From the NCBI GenBank assembly GCA_046346665.1, contig JAXMHQ010000015.1, positions 1 to 64,000 of the forward strand: a DNA stretch of 64,000 nucleotides, given 5' to 3'. Below, in pieces: positions 17,205 to 26,676 of this stretch (position 1 is its first letter; the number at the start of each line of letters is the position of its first letter). Under the pieces are notes generated by a model, which ran no database searches, was not told where the DNA came from, and saw nothing but the letters and a program-made list of their open reading frames with translations. The position numbers were made by a program, and so were the translations under genes. This DNA is from JAXMHQ01 sp046346665. GTDB taxonomy: Bacteria > Verrucomicrobiota > Verrucomicrobiia > Limisphaerales > JAXMHQ01.

Positions 17205-19246
17205 CCAACCATTAGCACCTCCCCCGCCCGCCCGCGCGCCAACCGCACCAGGTCGCCGTCCTCCGCCAGGTCGCCAAAACGCAAGTCCGGCAGGCCGCTC
17301 TGGTCGCGCCCCAGAAAATCCCCCGGCCCGCGCATTTTCAAATCCGCTTCGGCAATCACAAATCCGTCCGACGTCCGCTCGAGGGTCCGCAACCGCTCCC
17401 GCGCCTCCGGCTGGCCCGCGTCGGAGACCAGCACGCACCAGGCATCCGCCGCGCCGCGCCCGATCCGGCCCCGCAACTGGTGCAATTGCGCCAGGCCGAA
17501 TTGCTCCGCGTTTTCCACCACCATCAGTGTCGCGTTCGGAACGTCGACGCCCACTTCAATCAGCGACGTCGACAGCAGCACCTGCAGAGCGTTGGACCGG
17601 AACGCGGCCATGACGTCCTCTTTTTCCCGCGCGCGCATTTTGCCGTAAAGCAATCCCACTTTGTGCGGCGCGAGCCGGCGCTGCAGGCCCTCGAACTCCT
17701 TCAACACCGCCTTGGCGCCCGGCGCGCCGGTGTCTTCCACGCGCGGATACACCACGTATGCCTGCCGGCCCTGCGCGAGTTGCTCCCGCACAAACTCCCA
17801 CACCTTCGGCAGCGTGTCGGATCCGCGCACGAATGTCTTCACCCGGCCCCGCCCCTTCGGCATCTCGTCGAGAACGGAAACATCGAGCTCGCCATACAAC
17901 GTCAGGCCCAGCGTCCGGGGAATCGGCGTCGCGGTCATGACCAGCAGGTGCGGATACTGTCCTTTCCGCACGAGTTGTTCCCGCTGCGCGACGCCGAACT
18001 TGTGCTGCTCGTCGATGATCACCAGCCCGAGCTTCGGCAACTCCACGCCCGCCGACAGCAGCGCGTGCGTGCCCACCGCCAGGACGGGCCCGTTCGTTGA
18101 GCCGGCGCGATCCGGCTTGGAACTGCCGGTGTAAAGCTCCACCCGGACGCCCAGGGGCCCGAACCAGTTTGAGAAATTCCGATGATGCTGCTCCGCCAGA
18201 ATTTCCGTCGGGGCCATCAACAGCACGCCGTAACCGCTCTCCAGCGCCATCGCCGCCGAACACGCCGCCACCAGAGTTTTGCCCGACCCCACGTCGCCCT
18301 GGAGCAGCCGGCGCATCGGGTGCGCCCCGCGGAGGTCCGACCGGATTTCGCGCAGCACGCGCGTTTGAGCCTCGGTGAGGCGGAAGCCGAGCGATGCCAG
18401 GAAGGGCCGGACGATCCGGTTATCGCCGCCGCACGGAAGCGCGCGGGCGCGGGATTCAAATATTTTCCGGCGGCGCAGGATTCCGAGCAGGAGTTCTGTG
18501 AATTCATCCAGCGCGAGCCGGCGCCGGGCCAGGGCGATGTCTTCCGCGGCCTCGGGAAAATGCAGCATGCGAATCGCCCCGGCTCGCGGTGGGAACGGCG
18601 GCGAACCGGCCCCTGCCAGCAGCGGCGGCGGCACGCGCGGCCACGGTTCGGCGACGGCCGATTCATAGCGCTCCAGCGTCCGCCACATCAGCCCCCGCAG
18701 CCAGCGCTGGGGCAATCCTTCGGTCAGCGGGTACACCGGCGTCCAGCGGTTGACGTGAATGAAACTTTCCTCGCCGCCTTCGACCACTTCGGTTTCCGGG
18801 TGGTCGATGGTGCGGGGTTTCAGGGAAAGCGGTTTTCCGTACACCACCACCTCGTCGCCCGGTTTGAAGTATTTCTCCATGTAGGGAAGATTCCACCACC
18901 GGCAATGCAGGCGGCCGGTGCCGTCTTCCAGGATCATTTCGAATACGCTCTTGCTCCCGTGCCGGAATTTTTTCAACCCCTGCGCCACCACCACCCCGCG
19001 GGTCGTCGCCGGCTCGTCCAACACGAGTTCGCCGATCGGCCGGAACCGCCGCCGATCCTCATATCGCCGCGGGCGGTGCAACAGGAGATCTTCCACGGTG
19101 ACGATCCTGAGCCGGGCCAGCTGGATGGCGCGTTCGGATCCGACGCCCCACAGCGACGAGACCGGCTGCGACAGCGGCGTCACCCGGGCGCCCGGGTTTT
19201 GTCCGGAGATCCGATTCGGCTCGTGCTTTTGGGGTGTGACAGCCAT
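17198..19246 (-). CDS. recG: ATP-dependent DNA helicase RecG
   Basis: A 682-residue helicase that remodels stalled replication forks and branch-migrates Holliday junctions. The N-terminal wedge/OB domain (about 1-230) includes the FRPIGEL and GTGRLHCRWWN region. Helicase motifs follow: LLQGDVGSGKT (Walker A), MAPTEILAEQH, VIIDEQHKFGV (motif II), MTATPIPRTL (motif III), STSLIEVGVDVPNA (motif V) and QLRGRIGRG (motif VI). Motif II has K where many RecG proteins have R. ATG 19246 is used; the longer open frame upstream is repeat sequence and lacks homology. Length fits the family. Confidence 0.94.
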   Translation of the reverse strand: MAVTPQKHEPNRISGQNPGARVTPLSQPVSSLWGVGSERAIQLARLRIVTVEDLLLHRPRRYEDRRRFRPIGELVLDEPATTRGVVVAQGLKKFRHGSKSVFEMILEDGTGRLHCRWWNLPYMEKYFKPGDEVVVYGKPLSLKPRTIDHPETEVVEGGEESFIHVNRWTPVYPLTEGLPQRWLRGLMWRTLERYESAVAEPWPRVPPPLLAGAGSPPFPPRAGAIRMLHFPEAAEDIALARRRLALDEFTELLLGILRRRKIFESRARALPCGGDNRIVRPFLASLGFRLTEAQTRVLREIRSDLRGAHPMRRLLQGDVGSGKTLVAACSAAMALESGYGVLLMAPTEILAEQHHRNFSNWFGPLGVRVELYTGSSKPDRAGSTNGPVLAVGTHALLSAGVELPKLGLVIIDEQHKFGVAQREQLVRKGQYPHLLVMTATPIPRTLGLTLYGELDVSVLDEMPKGRGRVKTFVRGSDTLPKVWEFVREQLAQGRQAYVVYPRVEDTGAPGAKAVLKEFEGLQRRLAPHKVGLLYGKMRAREKEDVMAAFRSNALQVLLSTSLIEVGVDVPNATLMVVENAEQFGLAQLHQLRGRIGRGAADAWCVLVSDAGQPEARERLRTLERTSDGFVIAEADLKMRGPGDFLGRDQSGLPDLRFGDLAEDGDLVRLARGRAGEVLMVGS

Positions 19247-19320
19247 AACAGCCCGTCCGCTCTTAACATGGACAGGTGCGGTTGGCCAACCAATACAGGA
19301 GGAGCGGAAGTAAACTTTTT

Positions 19321-19657
19321 TACAGGAGGCAGCGGAGAGAGCAGAGGGGGACAAGACTGAAACTTGTGAGGCAGGACAATGAACGGCAGCGAAGCTCTTC
19401 CGCCGACCCCAAGTAGGAGTCGACGTAAGGAGACTCTGACATTGTTTGGCCACGGAACACAGGGAACACACGAAAGGAACCACAGAAAAGTGTTTGCACA
19501 TCCCGCGGGGCTACAATGGAATTCGTGTAGGTGGACCAAGCCTCATTCCTCTGCCATTCATCCCCCTGCCGTCGGTTTTGTACGTGTCTCCTTTCATGTG
19601 TTCCGTGTGTTTCGTGGTTAACCCCGCTTTTCTCTGCTATCTCTGCTTTCTCCTGTT
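19321..19657. repeat. Nested inverted-repeat element in the recG upstream gap
   Basis: Outer arms ACAGGAGGCAGCGGAGAGAG-type (19321-19347) and the complementary CTCTGCTTTCTCCTGT-type (19628-19657) are about 280 bases apart. Inner arms are GGAACACA/CACGAAA words (19447-19485) and GTGTTCCGTGTGTTTCGTGG (19590-19622). No gene is seen in 19247-19713. The gap also holds the recG promoter and that of the downstream membrane gene, neither clearly visible. Confidence 0.65.
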
Positions 19658-19713
19658 CAGATTGTATTCTCCTCCCGCTCGCTTCGATCCGGGTCTCATC
19701 GTAGAATCCTGTC

Positions 19714-21420
19714 ATGCCGTCGAGCCCGTTGTCTTCGCCGCTGCTCCTGTTGCTGCGCATTCATGTGCGGCAAAGCTGGCGGCGGCTGGCGGCGGTGAGG
19801 CAACAATCCCGGCTGCTCACGGCGGTCATCAGGCTGTTCATCGTAGGCTATCTCAGCCTGTCGTTCTGGCTGTTTTACAAGGGGCTCGAGTTCATCGCGG
19901 CCTTCCCCGGCCTCGGCAGCGTGCTTACGGAACGATTGCTGTGTCTGCTGTTCGCCTTCCTGTTCGCCCTGCTCACCCTCAGCAATGTCGTCATCAGCTA
20001 CACCAACCTGTTTCAGAACCGGGAAACCGCCTTCCTCCTCGCCGGGCCCGCCCAGCGAACCTCAGTGTTCCAGTGGAAATGGATCGAATCCACCCTGCTC
20101 GCCTCTTGGGCCTTTCTGTTCCTCATCGCACCGCTGCTCGCCGCCTACGGCCTGACGCATCATGTCGCGTGGCATTTCTACCCCGTCACCGTCCTGCTGA
20201 TGGCGCTGTTCATCATCCTGCCGGGCGTGCTGGGTTCCTGGATCGCGATTTACCTGGGCCGCTTTTTCGACCGGCGCAGTTTCCAGGCGGCGGTGGTGTT
20301 GGGGGCGTTGGCGCTGCTGGCCGCGGCGGCGTTTTGGTGGCAGGTGCAGCCGGCCACGGATGAACTGCTTGAGTCGCGTGTGCTTGACGTGCTCGACAAG
20401 CTGCTGGCCAAAACCCGGTTCTCCGAGGCGCCCTGGCTGCCCAGCCTGTGGCTCACGCGCGGCGCTCTGCTGTGGGCCGACGGGGCGTTGATCGATTCGT
20501 TGTTCTTCGCGATGGTCCTGTTGAGTTATGCCGCCTTTTTCGGTTACCTGGCTTTTGCAGGCCTGGGCGATGCCTTCTACGACACGGCCTCGGCGGTTCA
20601 AAGCCGGGCCGGGGTCCGGCGCGCCCCGAAAACGTCCGGACCCGACCGCGCGCCCGGCGTCCCTTTGTCGGAGCGGCTGCTGAACCGCCTCGGCGCCTGG
20701 CTGGATCCCGACGTCCGTGCGCTGGTGCTGAAGGATGCCCGGATGTTCTGGCGCGACACGACGCAATGGGGCCAGACAATCATGTTATTCGGCCTGCTCG
20801 GAGTATATATTGTCAATCTCCGCCATTTCACACATGGACTGACCCAGCCTTTCTGGATCAACCTCATCGCCTATCTTAATTTGAGCGTCTGTTCCCTGAA
20901 CCTGGCGACGCTGACCACGCGGTTCGTGTTCCCGCAATTTTCGCTCGAAGGCCGGCGGCTGTGGATCATCGGGATGATTCCGCTCGGGTTGCGCCGCGTG
21001 GTGATGATCAAATACTGGATGGCGTGCGCGTCGTCGATGGCCCTGACGCTGACGCTGGTGACGCTGTCCTGCTGGCTGCTGCGGCTGCCGTGGGACCAGG
21101 TGCTGTTCTTCGCCGCGGTGATCACGGCCATGACGCTGTCGCTGAACGGCCTCGCCGTCGGCTTGGGCATGTTGTTTCCGAATTTCCGGGAGAACAATCC
21201 CGGCAAAATCGTCAGCGGCTTCGGAGGCACCCTCTGCCTCGCCCTCAGCTTCCTCTACATCCTCGCCTCCATCCTCGTCCTCGCCTTCGGCACCGCCGGA
21301 TGGCACAGCCGGCTCGGCTGGGTCGCCGCCAGCGTCGCGGTGTTCCTGGTGCTGTCCTTCGCCACCGGCTGGATCCCGGTAAGGCTGGGATTGAACCAGC
21401 TTCACCGGATTGAGTATTGA
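19714..21420 (+). CDS. Polytopic membrane protein, putative ABC exporter
   Basis: A 568-residue integral membrane protein with about twelve hydrophobic segments in two halves. These are separated by a charged cytoplasmic stretch (about 285-345, VRRAPKTSGPDRAPG... LKDARMFWRDTTQW). The LKDARMFWRDTTQWGQ segment and overall plan resemble the putative ABC exporter permease family (ABC-2-like). A dedicated ATPase is not adjacent. The nearest ABC ATPase is 5 kb away at 26677-27657, so pairing is only a guess. The C-terminus is GWIPVRLGLNQLHRIEY. Substrate unknown. Confidence 0.75.
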   Translation: MPSSPLSSPLLLLLRIHVRQSWRRLAAVRQQSRLLTAVIRLFIVGYLSLSFWLFYKGLEFIAAFPGLGSVLTERLLCLLFAFLFALLTLSNVVISYTNLFQNRETAFLLAGPAQRTSVFQWKWIESTLLASWAFLFLIAPLLAAYGLTHHVAWHFYPVTVLLMALFIILPGVLGSWIAIYLGRFFDRRSFQAAVVLGALALLAAAAFWWQVQPATDELLESRVLDVLDKLLAKTRFSEAPWLPSLWLTRGALLWADGALIDSLFFAMVLLSYAAFFGYLAFAGLGDAFYDTASAVQSRAGVRRAPKTSGPDRAPGVPLSERLLNRLGAWLDPDVRALVLKDARMFWRDTTQWGQTIMLFGLLGVYIVNLRHFTHGLTQPFWINLIAYLNLSVCSLNLATLTTRFVFPQFSLEGRRLWIIGMIPLGLRRVVMIKYWMACASSMALTLTLVTLSCWLLRLPWDQVLFFAAVITAMTLSLNGLAVGLGMLFPNFRENNPGKIVSGFGGTLCLALSFLYILASILVLAFGTAGWHSRLGWVAASVAVFLVLSFATGWIPVRLGLNQLHRIEY

Positions 21421-21488
21421 CAGAATTGCTGAGCTGAGTTTAGTTGGTTCTATAAGGATCGCACCTCTTCACACGCAATGATGCACCT

Positions 21489-22259
21489 ATGAAACTTATT
21501 CTCCATCTTATCGCAGCGTTGCTTTCTGTGGAAGGATTCGCCCAGCCGGCTTACGTCGATTACGCGGCGGGAATGCACTTGGTTTCAAGCCGGTTTGACC
21601 CGGCTGCATTGAATGCGCGGTGCACGTTCGCGGTGCCGTCGGGCAGCCTCGTGCCGACCTGGTCGAGTGTTGTGGTGACTCCGCCCAGTTGGGCGGTCAA
21701 ACATGTGCCGTCCTGGCAGGGCATCGCGTTGAGCAGCCCCAATGCCTTGACCGTTGCATTCACCAACAACCCGGCGCCGCAACTGCCGCTGGCGCTGCCC
21801 GCCGGGATTTCCCTGGTGGCTTCCCAAACCAATGGCCCCGCCACATTCCAGGACATCGTCGGCCGCCTGCCCGATCCCGGCACCAGGCTCCTTCGGCTGC
21901 TGACCAACTACGCCGGAAATCCCTACATCGATTTCAGCGAAACCAATTACGCGATCTACACCTACCGTGACGGCGCCTGGTCGCCGACAGAACCGGTCAT
22001 GGACGCCGGCGAAGCGGTCTGGATCAGTCAGCCGCCCGTGTTCTCCAATCTGCAGGTTTCAGGCAGCCAGCTTTCGTTCGACGTCCTCACGCCCAGCATG
22101 GGGACGCTGGCAGTGGAATTTTCGGACGGGTTGGTCGAAGGATTTGCCTGGCAACCATTGACGAATTTCACGGGGAACACGGGCGCGACCAGAAACGTCG
22201 TCGATCCAACGATGCTCTCGGATAATCCAAAGCGCTGCTACAGGCTGAAGGCGTATTGA
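21489..22259 (+). CDS. Hypothetical secreted protein
   Basis: A 256-residue protein I do not recognise. It begins with a classical signal peptide (MKLILHLIAALLSVEGFAQ, cleavage probably after residue 18). The mature part is rich in Ser, Thr, Pro and Ala and predicted mainly beta. It includes YIDFSETNYAIYTYRDGAWSPTEPVMDAGEAVWIS, which resembles segments in secreted verrucomicrobial proteins. The C-terminus ends NPKRCYRLKAY, a short basic tail also reminiscent of the ends of other exoproteins of this group. It follows the exporter by 68 bases on the same strand and could be co-transcribed. Confidence 0.7.
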   Translation: MKLILHLIAALLSVEGFAQPAYVDYAAGMHLVSSRFDPAALNARCTFAVPSGSLVPTWSSVVVTPPSWAVKHVPSWQGIALSSPNALTVAFTNNPAPQLPLALPAGISLVASQTNGPATFQDIVGRLPDPGTRLLRLLTNYAGNPYIDFSETNYAIYTYRDGAWSPTEPVMDAGEAVWISQPPVFSNLQVSGSQLSFDVLTPSMGTLAVEFSDGLVEGFAWQPLTNFTGNTGATRNVVDPTMLSDNPKRCYRLKAY

Positions 22260-22262
22260 GAA

Positions 22263-22358
22263 GAGTTTGGGAGTTTGAGAGTTTAAGACTGGTCCCGAAA
22301 CTCGCGGGGCTGCGCCCGGTCCACTCCTAAACTCTCAAACTCTTAAACTCCCAAACTG
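22263..22358. repeat. GAGTTTG-word inverted repeat
   Basis: Left arm 22263-22288 has GAGTTTGG/GAGTTTGA words of period 8. Right arm 22324-22358 has AAACTCTC/AAACTCTT words. The GC-rich loop contains CGCGGGGCTGCGCCCGG. It starts immediately after a stop codon. Confidence 0.85.
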
Positions 22359-22415
22359 TTTTCCCCGCCGGATCGTTCTAGAATTGCCCGGTGCGACCTG
22401 CCATGATTTCCCGGC

Positions 22416-24758
22416 ATGCCGCGCCACACAAAAACTTCGCGCACGCGCCGGGTCGCCGGCTTCGTCGCCCTCCTGCTCGCCGCCGCAGGCGCCGTCGCGG
22501 TGTGGATGCTCAACCGTGATCCCGCCCCCAAGCCTTACCACCCCGGCCCGTCACCGCGGGGAGATGCGCTCGCCAAACTCGTCTACCCGGGCTACGCCGG
22601 ATCGCCCAGTTGCAGGGATTGCCACGAGGAGGCGTTCGAGTTGTGGGAGAAATCCAATCACGGCCTCGCCGAACGCAATTGGGACAAGACCCGCGATGGG
22701 CGCGCGTTCAATCCATCCCGCACCTTCTCCCACGGCACCCAGCAAACCAGACTCGGCCTGAGCAACGGGATTCCCCAGGTCACGGCCGTCGGGCTTCAGC
22801 ATCAGCCCGAAACCTTCGACGTCACACGCGTCATCGGAAATAATCCGCTCCAGCAATTCCTCGTCGCCTTTCAGGGCGGACGCCTCCAGACGCTCGAAGC
22901 CTCCTACGATCCGCGCAGCAATCAGTGGTTCAATGTCTACGGCGCCGAAGACCGGCAACCCGGGGAATGGGGCCACTGGACGGGGCGTGGCATGAACTGG
23001 AACAGCGAGTGCGCCGCCTGCCACAACACCCGCCTGCTCAAGAATTACGAAGCCACCAACGATTCCTATCACACCGTCATGGCCGAGATGTCGGTGGGCT
23101 GCGAAGCCTGCCACGGACCGCTCCGCGCTCACAATGAATGGCAGGCGCGCTTCGGCAAATCCGGCCGGAAAGATCCCACGGTCCAGCGGCTGCCACGCTC
23201 CCAGGTGGTGGAGTATTGCGCGTTCTGCCATTCGCGCCGCGGGGAACTGGACGGCGATTTCTGGCCCGGCGAACTGTTTCTCGACCATTGCCGACTGACC
23301 ATCCCCGACGGCTCGGAGGTTTTTTACGCCGACGGCCAGGTGCACGAGGAGGATTACGAATACGCGGCGTTTCTCGGCAGCCGGATGCACGCGCGCGGCG
23401 TCACCTGCCTGGATTGTCATAATCCGCACTCGGCCAAAACGATCCTTCCGGGCAACTGGTTGTGCATGCGCTGCCACAACGGCAGCTACACCAACGCCCC
23501 GGTCATCGCCCCCGTCGCCCACAGCCGCCACAAGGTGTTCGGCTACGACACCAATGGCGTCGTGCAAAACGTGGATCTCATGTCCTATCATCCCGACCAG
23601 ATCACGGAGACCGGCGGCGAGTGCGTCAACTGCCACATGCCGCAAACGACTTACATGCAACGCCACCGGCGGCACGACCACGGGTTCACCATCCCCGACC
23701 CGCTGTTGACCCTTCAAAACGGAATTCCCAATGCGTGCAATCGATGCCATGCCGACAAGGACGCCGCCTGGTCGCTCCAATACTGCACGAACTGGTATGG
23801 GCAAAAGATGGATCGACCCAGCCGCCACCGCGCCCAACTGGTTGCCGCCGCGCGGGCCGGGGATGCGGCGGCCGCCGCGGGTCTGGCGTGGCAGCTCGCC
23901 ACCAACGACATTCCCTACTGGCGCGCCGTGGCGGCCGGGCTGCTGGGCACCTGGGCGGCGGATCCCGCGATCCAGAAGGCGCTGCTGGACGGCCTGGGGG
24001 ATTCCAACGCGCTCGTCCGGGCGGAATGTGCGCGATCCCTGGAATCCAGCGCCGCCACCCGCGCGGACGTCGCGTCGCAATTGTCCGACCGGCTGGCCGA
24101 CCCGGTTCGCGATGTGCGACTGGCCGCCGCCTGGAGCTTGAGACAGAACATCCCGCTGGGTCACGACGCCGCGCGGGAGCTCCTGGAAATGCTCGCCAAC
24201 AATGCCGACCAGCCCCCCGGCCAGATGCAGTTGGCGCTGTTCTCGCTGGCGCGCACCAACGCGGATGCAGCCGTGGCCCATTGCAAAACGGCGGTTGCCT
24301 GGGATCCAAATTCCGCGGCGATCCGGCGCGACTACGCCATCCTTCTGTCCACCCTGAACCGGCTGCCGGAGGCCGTCGAACAGCTCCAGGCCGCAGTGCG
24401 GCTTGAACCCCGGAATGCCGAACTCCATTACAACCTGGCTTTGGGCTGGAACGAACTCGGCAAGGGTGATCAAACCATCTCGGAGCTCCGCACCGCCGTC
24501 GCCCTGGATCCCGCCTTCGCACGCGCATGGTACAATCTCGGCCTGGCCCTCGACGCCGCCGGCCAAAGCGCCGATGCCCTGGGCGCCTTTGCCCAATCGG
24601 AATCGGCGGATCCTTCCGATCCTTCCCCTCCGTATGCCCGGGCGCTGGTGCTGGCGCGGCTGGGGCGGACGGATGAAGCCCGGCGCGCGGCAGCCCGGGC
24701 GCTTGCCTTGCGACCCGATTTCGCTCCCGCGCGGCAGTTGCTAAGCCAGCTGCGCTGA
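22416..24758 (+). CDS. Octahaem c-type cytochrome with HEAT and TPR repeats
   Basis: A 780-residue protein with an N-terminal membrane anchor (about 13-31). Eight CxxCH haem sites follow: Cys66, 199, 229, 268, 331, 350, 403 and 441 (first cysteine of each). After the haem part come HEAT-like helical repeats (about 500-620; VRAECARSLES, VRDVRLAAAWSLRQ) and then TPR repeats (about 640-775; NAELHYNLALGWNELGKGD, FARAWYNLGLALDAAGQ). Multihaem proteins of this plan carry electrons outside the cytoplasmic membrane, but the substrate is unknown. The TPR part may dock a partner. No cytochrome maturation or oxidoreductase genes are nearby. Homologous proteins with the same fusion occur in PVC bacteria (recalled, not checked). 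Confidence 0.88.
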   Translation: MPRHTKTSRTRRVAGFVALLLAAAGAVAVWMLNRDPAPKPYHPGPSPRGDALAKLVYPGYAGSPSCRDCHEEAFELWEKSNHGLAERNWDKTRDGRAFNPSRTFSHGTQQTRLGLSNGIPQVTAVGLQHQPETFDVTRVIGNNPLQQFLVAFQGGRLQTLEASYDPRSNQWFNVYGAEDRQPGEWGHWTGRGMNWNSECAACHNTRLLKNYEATNDSYHTVMAEMSVGCEACHGPLRAHNEWQARFGKSGRKDPTVQRLPRSQVVEYCAFCHSRRGELDGDFWPGELFLDHCRLTIPDGSEVFYADGQVHEEDYEYAAFLGSRMHARGVTCLDCHNPHSAKTILPGNWLCMRCHNGSYTNAPVIAPVAHSRHKVFGYDTNGVVQNVDLMSYHPDQITETGGECVNCHMPQTTYMQRHRRHDHGFTIPDPLLTLQNGIPNACNRCHADKDAAWSLQYCTNWYGQKMDRPSRHRAQLVAAARAGDAAAAAGLAWQLATNDIPYWRAVAAGLLGTWAADPAIQKALLDGLGDSNALVRAECARSLESSAATRADVASQLSDRLADPVRDVRLAAAWSLRQNIPLGHDAARELLEMLANNADQPPGQMQLALFSLARTNADAAVAHCKTAVAWDPNSAAIRRDYAILLSTLNRLPEAVEQLQAAVRLEPRNAELHYNLALGWNELGKGDQTISELRTAVALDPAFARAWYNLGLALDAAGQSADALGAFAQSESADPSDPSPPYARALVLARLGRTDEARRAAARALALRPDFAPARQLLSQLR

Positions 24759-24759
24759 A

Positions 24760-24846
24760 AGGCAGAAGGCAGAATGTAGAATGTGGAAAACGGAAAGGAG
24801 CCCCGCAAAGCCGTCAGGCATTCTGCATTCTACATTCTGCCTTCCC
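24760..24846. repeat. GGCAGAA/GTAGAAT-word inverted repeat
   Basis: Left arm 24760-24798 has GGCAGAAGGCAGAATGTAGA-type words. Right arm 24816-24846 has the complementary CATTCTGCATTCTACATTCT words. The word matches the one at 418-455. It follows the cytochrome stop directly. Confidence 0.85.
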
Positions 24847-24852
24847 AAAGCC

Positions 24853-25058
24853 CAGGGCTGACGCATCTAATTTGGAAAGAGGCGCGCGATCGTGGAATGC
24901 AGACGGTAGGGACGCCGCGCTGCGGCGTCCCCGCCCGCGTATCAGCGGGCGGAAAGCGGAACGGCGCCTGGCCTGCCTTCTGCAAGGTCGCGCCGCTGGA
25001 CGCGGCGCGGACGGCGCAGCGCGCCGTCCCTACCCGCGATTCAGATGCGTCGGCCCTG
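24853..25058. repeat. Nested inverted repeat of the GTAGGGACGCCGC type
   Basis: Outer arms CAGGGCTGACGCATCT (24853-24868) and AGATGCGTCGGCCCTG (25043-25058) pair with one mismatch. Inner arms GTAGGGACGCCGCGCTGCGG (24906 on) and GGACGGCGCAGCGCGCCGTC (25009-25033) are each palindromic and also pair with each other. A related element is at 50303-50354. No gene is seen in 24759-25112. Confidence 0.8.
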
Positions 25059-25112
25059 TCCCAAAGCCGGGCTTTGCTTGATACGCCCGTCGCGGCTGGA
25101 TAGGTTGGGCCC

Positions 25113-26486
25113 ATGGCGGCCGAACCAGGCACAGGCGCGGAGAAAGCGCCGCGCATTTTGATCGTGGACGACGATCCGGGTCAGCGCGGATTGCTGAATT
25201 CATTTCTGCAAAGCCAGGGGTTCCGCACGCAGGTGGCCGATTCCGGGGAGGCGGCGCTGGCGGCGCTCAAGGGCGCGGCTTTTGACATGATGATTTCCGA
25301 CGTGCGCATGCCGGGGTTGTCCGGGCTGGAAACCCTCCGGCTGGCGCGCAAGGAGCACGCCACACTGCCGGTCCTGCTGATCACGGCTTACACCGACATC
25401 CGGGATGCCGTGGGCGCGATGCGCGATGGCGCGGTGAATTACCTCGCCAAACCCATCGACCTGGAGGAATTGCTGTCGACAGTCCAGGACGCGACGGGAC
25501 TCTCGGAGAAAGCGCTGCAATACCACGAAACCCGGCGCCTGCCGGATCATGTCGTCGCTCACAGCCCGATCATGCAGGCCGTGCTGCGCGATGCCGCGCT
25601 TGTCTCCGGCTCCGACACGCGCGTCCTCATCACCGGCGAGAGCGGCGTCGGAAAGGAAATCCTCGCCGAAGTCATCCATGCCTGGAGCCCGCGCCACGCC
25701 GGGCCGCTGGTCAAGGTCAACTGCGCCGCCATCCCCGAAAATCTTCTCGAGAGCGAATTGTTCGGTCACGAAAAAGGATCGTTCACCGGCGCACACGCAC
25801 AGCGCATCGGCCGATTCGAGGAAGCCGGCGAGGGAACGATTTTCCTGGATGAAATCGCCGAGATGTCGCCGCAGCTCCAGGCCAAACTGCTGCACGTGAC
25901 CCAGCGCGGCGGATTCCAGCGCGTCGGGTCCAACCGCGAACTCACCACGAACGCCCGGATTCTCACCGCGACGAATCGGAACCTGGAGGAACTGGTCCGG
26001 GCCGGGCGGTTCCGGGAGGATTTGTATTACCGGTTGAACGTGGTGGAATTGAACATTCCGCCGCTGCGCGAACGGCGGGAGGATATCGCCCCGCTGGCGG
26101 CGGCGTTCATCGCGGAGTTCGCGCACGGCCGCGGCAGGTTTTCCGAAGCGGCGGCCGCCTGCCTCGAAGCCTATTCGTGGCCGGGTAACGTGCGGGAATT
26201 GCGCAACGCGATGGAACGCGCCGTCCTGCTGTCGCGCAGCGAACTGATCCTGCCCGAACACCTGCCGTCCCGCGTGCGCGAAGCCGTCCCCAAACCGGCG
26301 CCCGCCTCCCCCTCGGAAGCCCTGCAACTCGAGGAAATCGAACGCCAGGCCATCCTCGAAGCCCTCGCTCAACACGCCTTCAACCGCACCGAAACCGCCC
26401 GGGCCCTCGGCATCAGCCGCCGCGCCCTCCTCTATAAACTCCAGCGCCTCCGCAGCCAGGGCTATAAGGTCGGGGGACCCGCATAG
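25113..26486 (+). CDS. Sigma-54-dependent NtrC-type response regulator
   Basis: A 457-residue regulator with three domains. The receiver (about 13-130) has an acidic pocket at Asp20/Asp21 and phospho-acceptor Asp63 in ISDVRMPG. The AAA+ domain (about 150-385) contains GESGVGKE (Walker A), the sigma-54 contact loop GSFTGA and FLDEIAEM (Walker B). A Fis-type helix-turn-helix ends the protein (NRTETARALGISRRALLYKL). It would activate sigma-54 promoters after phosphorylation. No histidine kinase is adjacent, so it is an orphan regulator here. The contact loop has Ser where GAFTGA is usual. The target genes cannot be told from the sequence. Confidence 0.93.
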   Translation: MAAEPGTGAEKAPRILIVDDDPGQRGLLNSFLQSQGFRTQVADSGEAALAALKGAAFDMMISDVRMPGLSGLETLRLARKEHATLPVLLITAYTDIRDAVGAMRDGAVNYLAKPIDLEELLSTVQDATGLSEKALQYHETRRLPDHVVAHSPIMQAVLRDAALVSGSDTRVLITGESGVGKEILAEVIHAWSPRHAGPLVKVNCAAIPENLLESELFGHEKGSFTGAHAQRIGRFEEAGEGTIFLDEIAEMSPQLQAKLLHVTQRGGFQRVGSNRELTTNARILTATNRNLEELVRAGRFREDLYYRLNVVELNIPPLRERREDIAPLAAAFIAEFAHGRGRFSEAAAACLEAYSWPGNVRELRNAMERAVLLSRSELILPEHLPSRVREAVPKPAPASPSEALQLEEIERQAILEALAQHAFNRTETARALGISRRALLYKLQRLRSQGYKVGGPA

Positions 26487-26503
26487 AAAGGCAGAAGGCA
26501 GGC

Positions 26504-26658
26504 GGGGCGAGACTCTGTCGAGCCCTCGAAAGGATTGGTGGATTGGTGGATTTCTGGATAAATGGGAAGACTTGCGCGCGGAGTCCTCCAGCAATCCATA
26601 AATCCATTTATCCAACAATCCTCACGGCTCCAGTCAGGGCTCGACGGAGTCTCGCCCC
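26504..26658. repeat. Nested composite element: box arms around GGATT words
   Basis: Outer arms are the GGGGCGAGACTCTGTCGAG box (26504-26526) and its inverted copy (26634-26658). Inner left arm 26532-26565 has GGATTNNT words of period 8. Inner right arm 26587-26622 has AATCC words. It lies between two convergent genes. Confidence 0.85.
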
Positions 26659-26676
26659 ACCAGCAGCGAATCCCCC

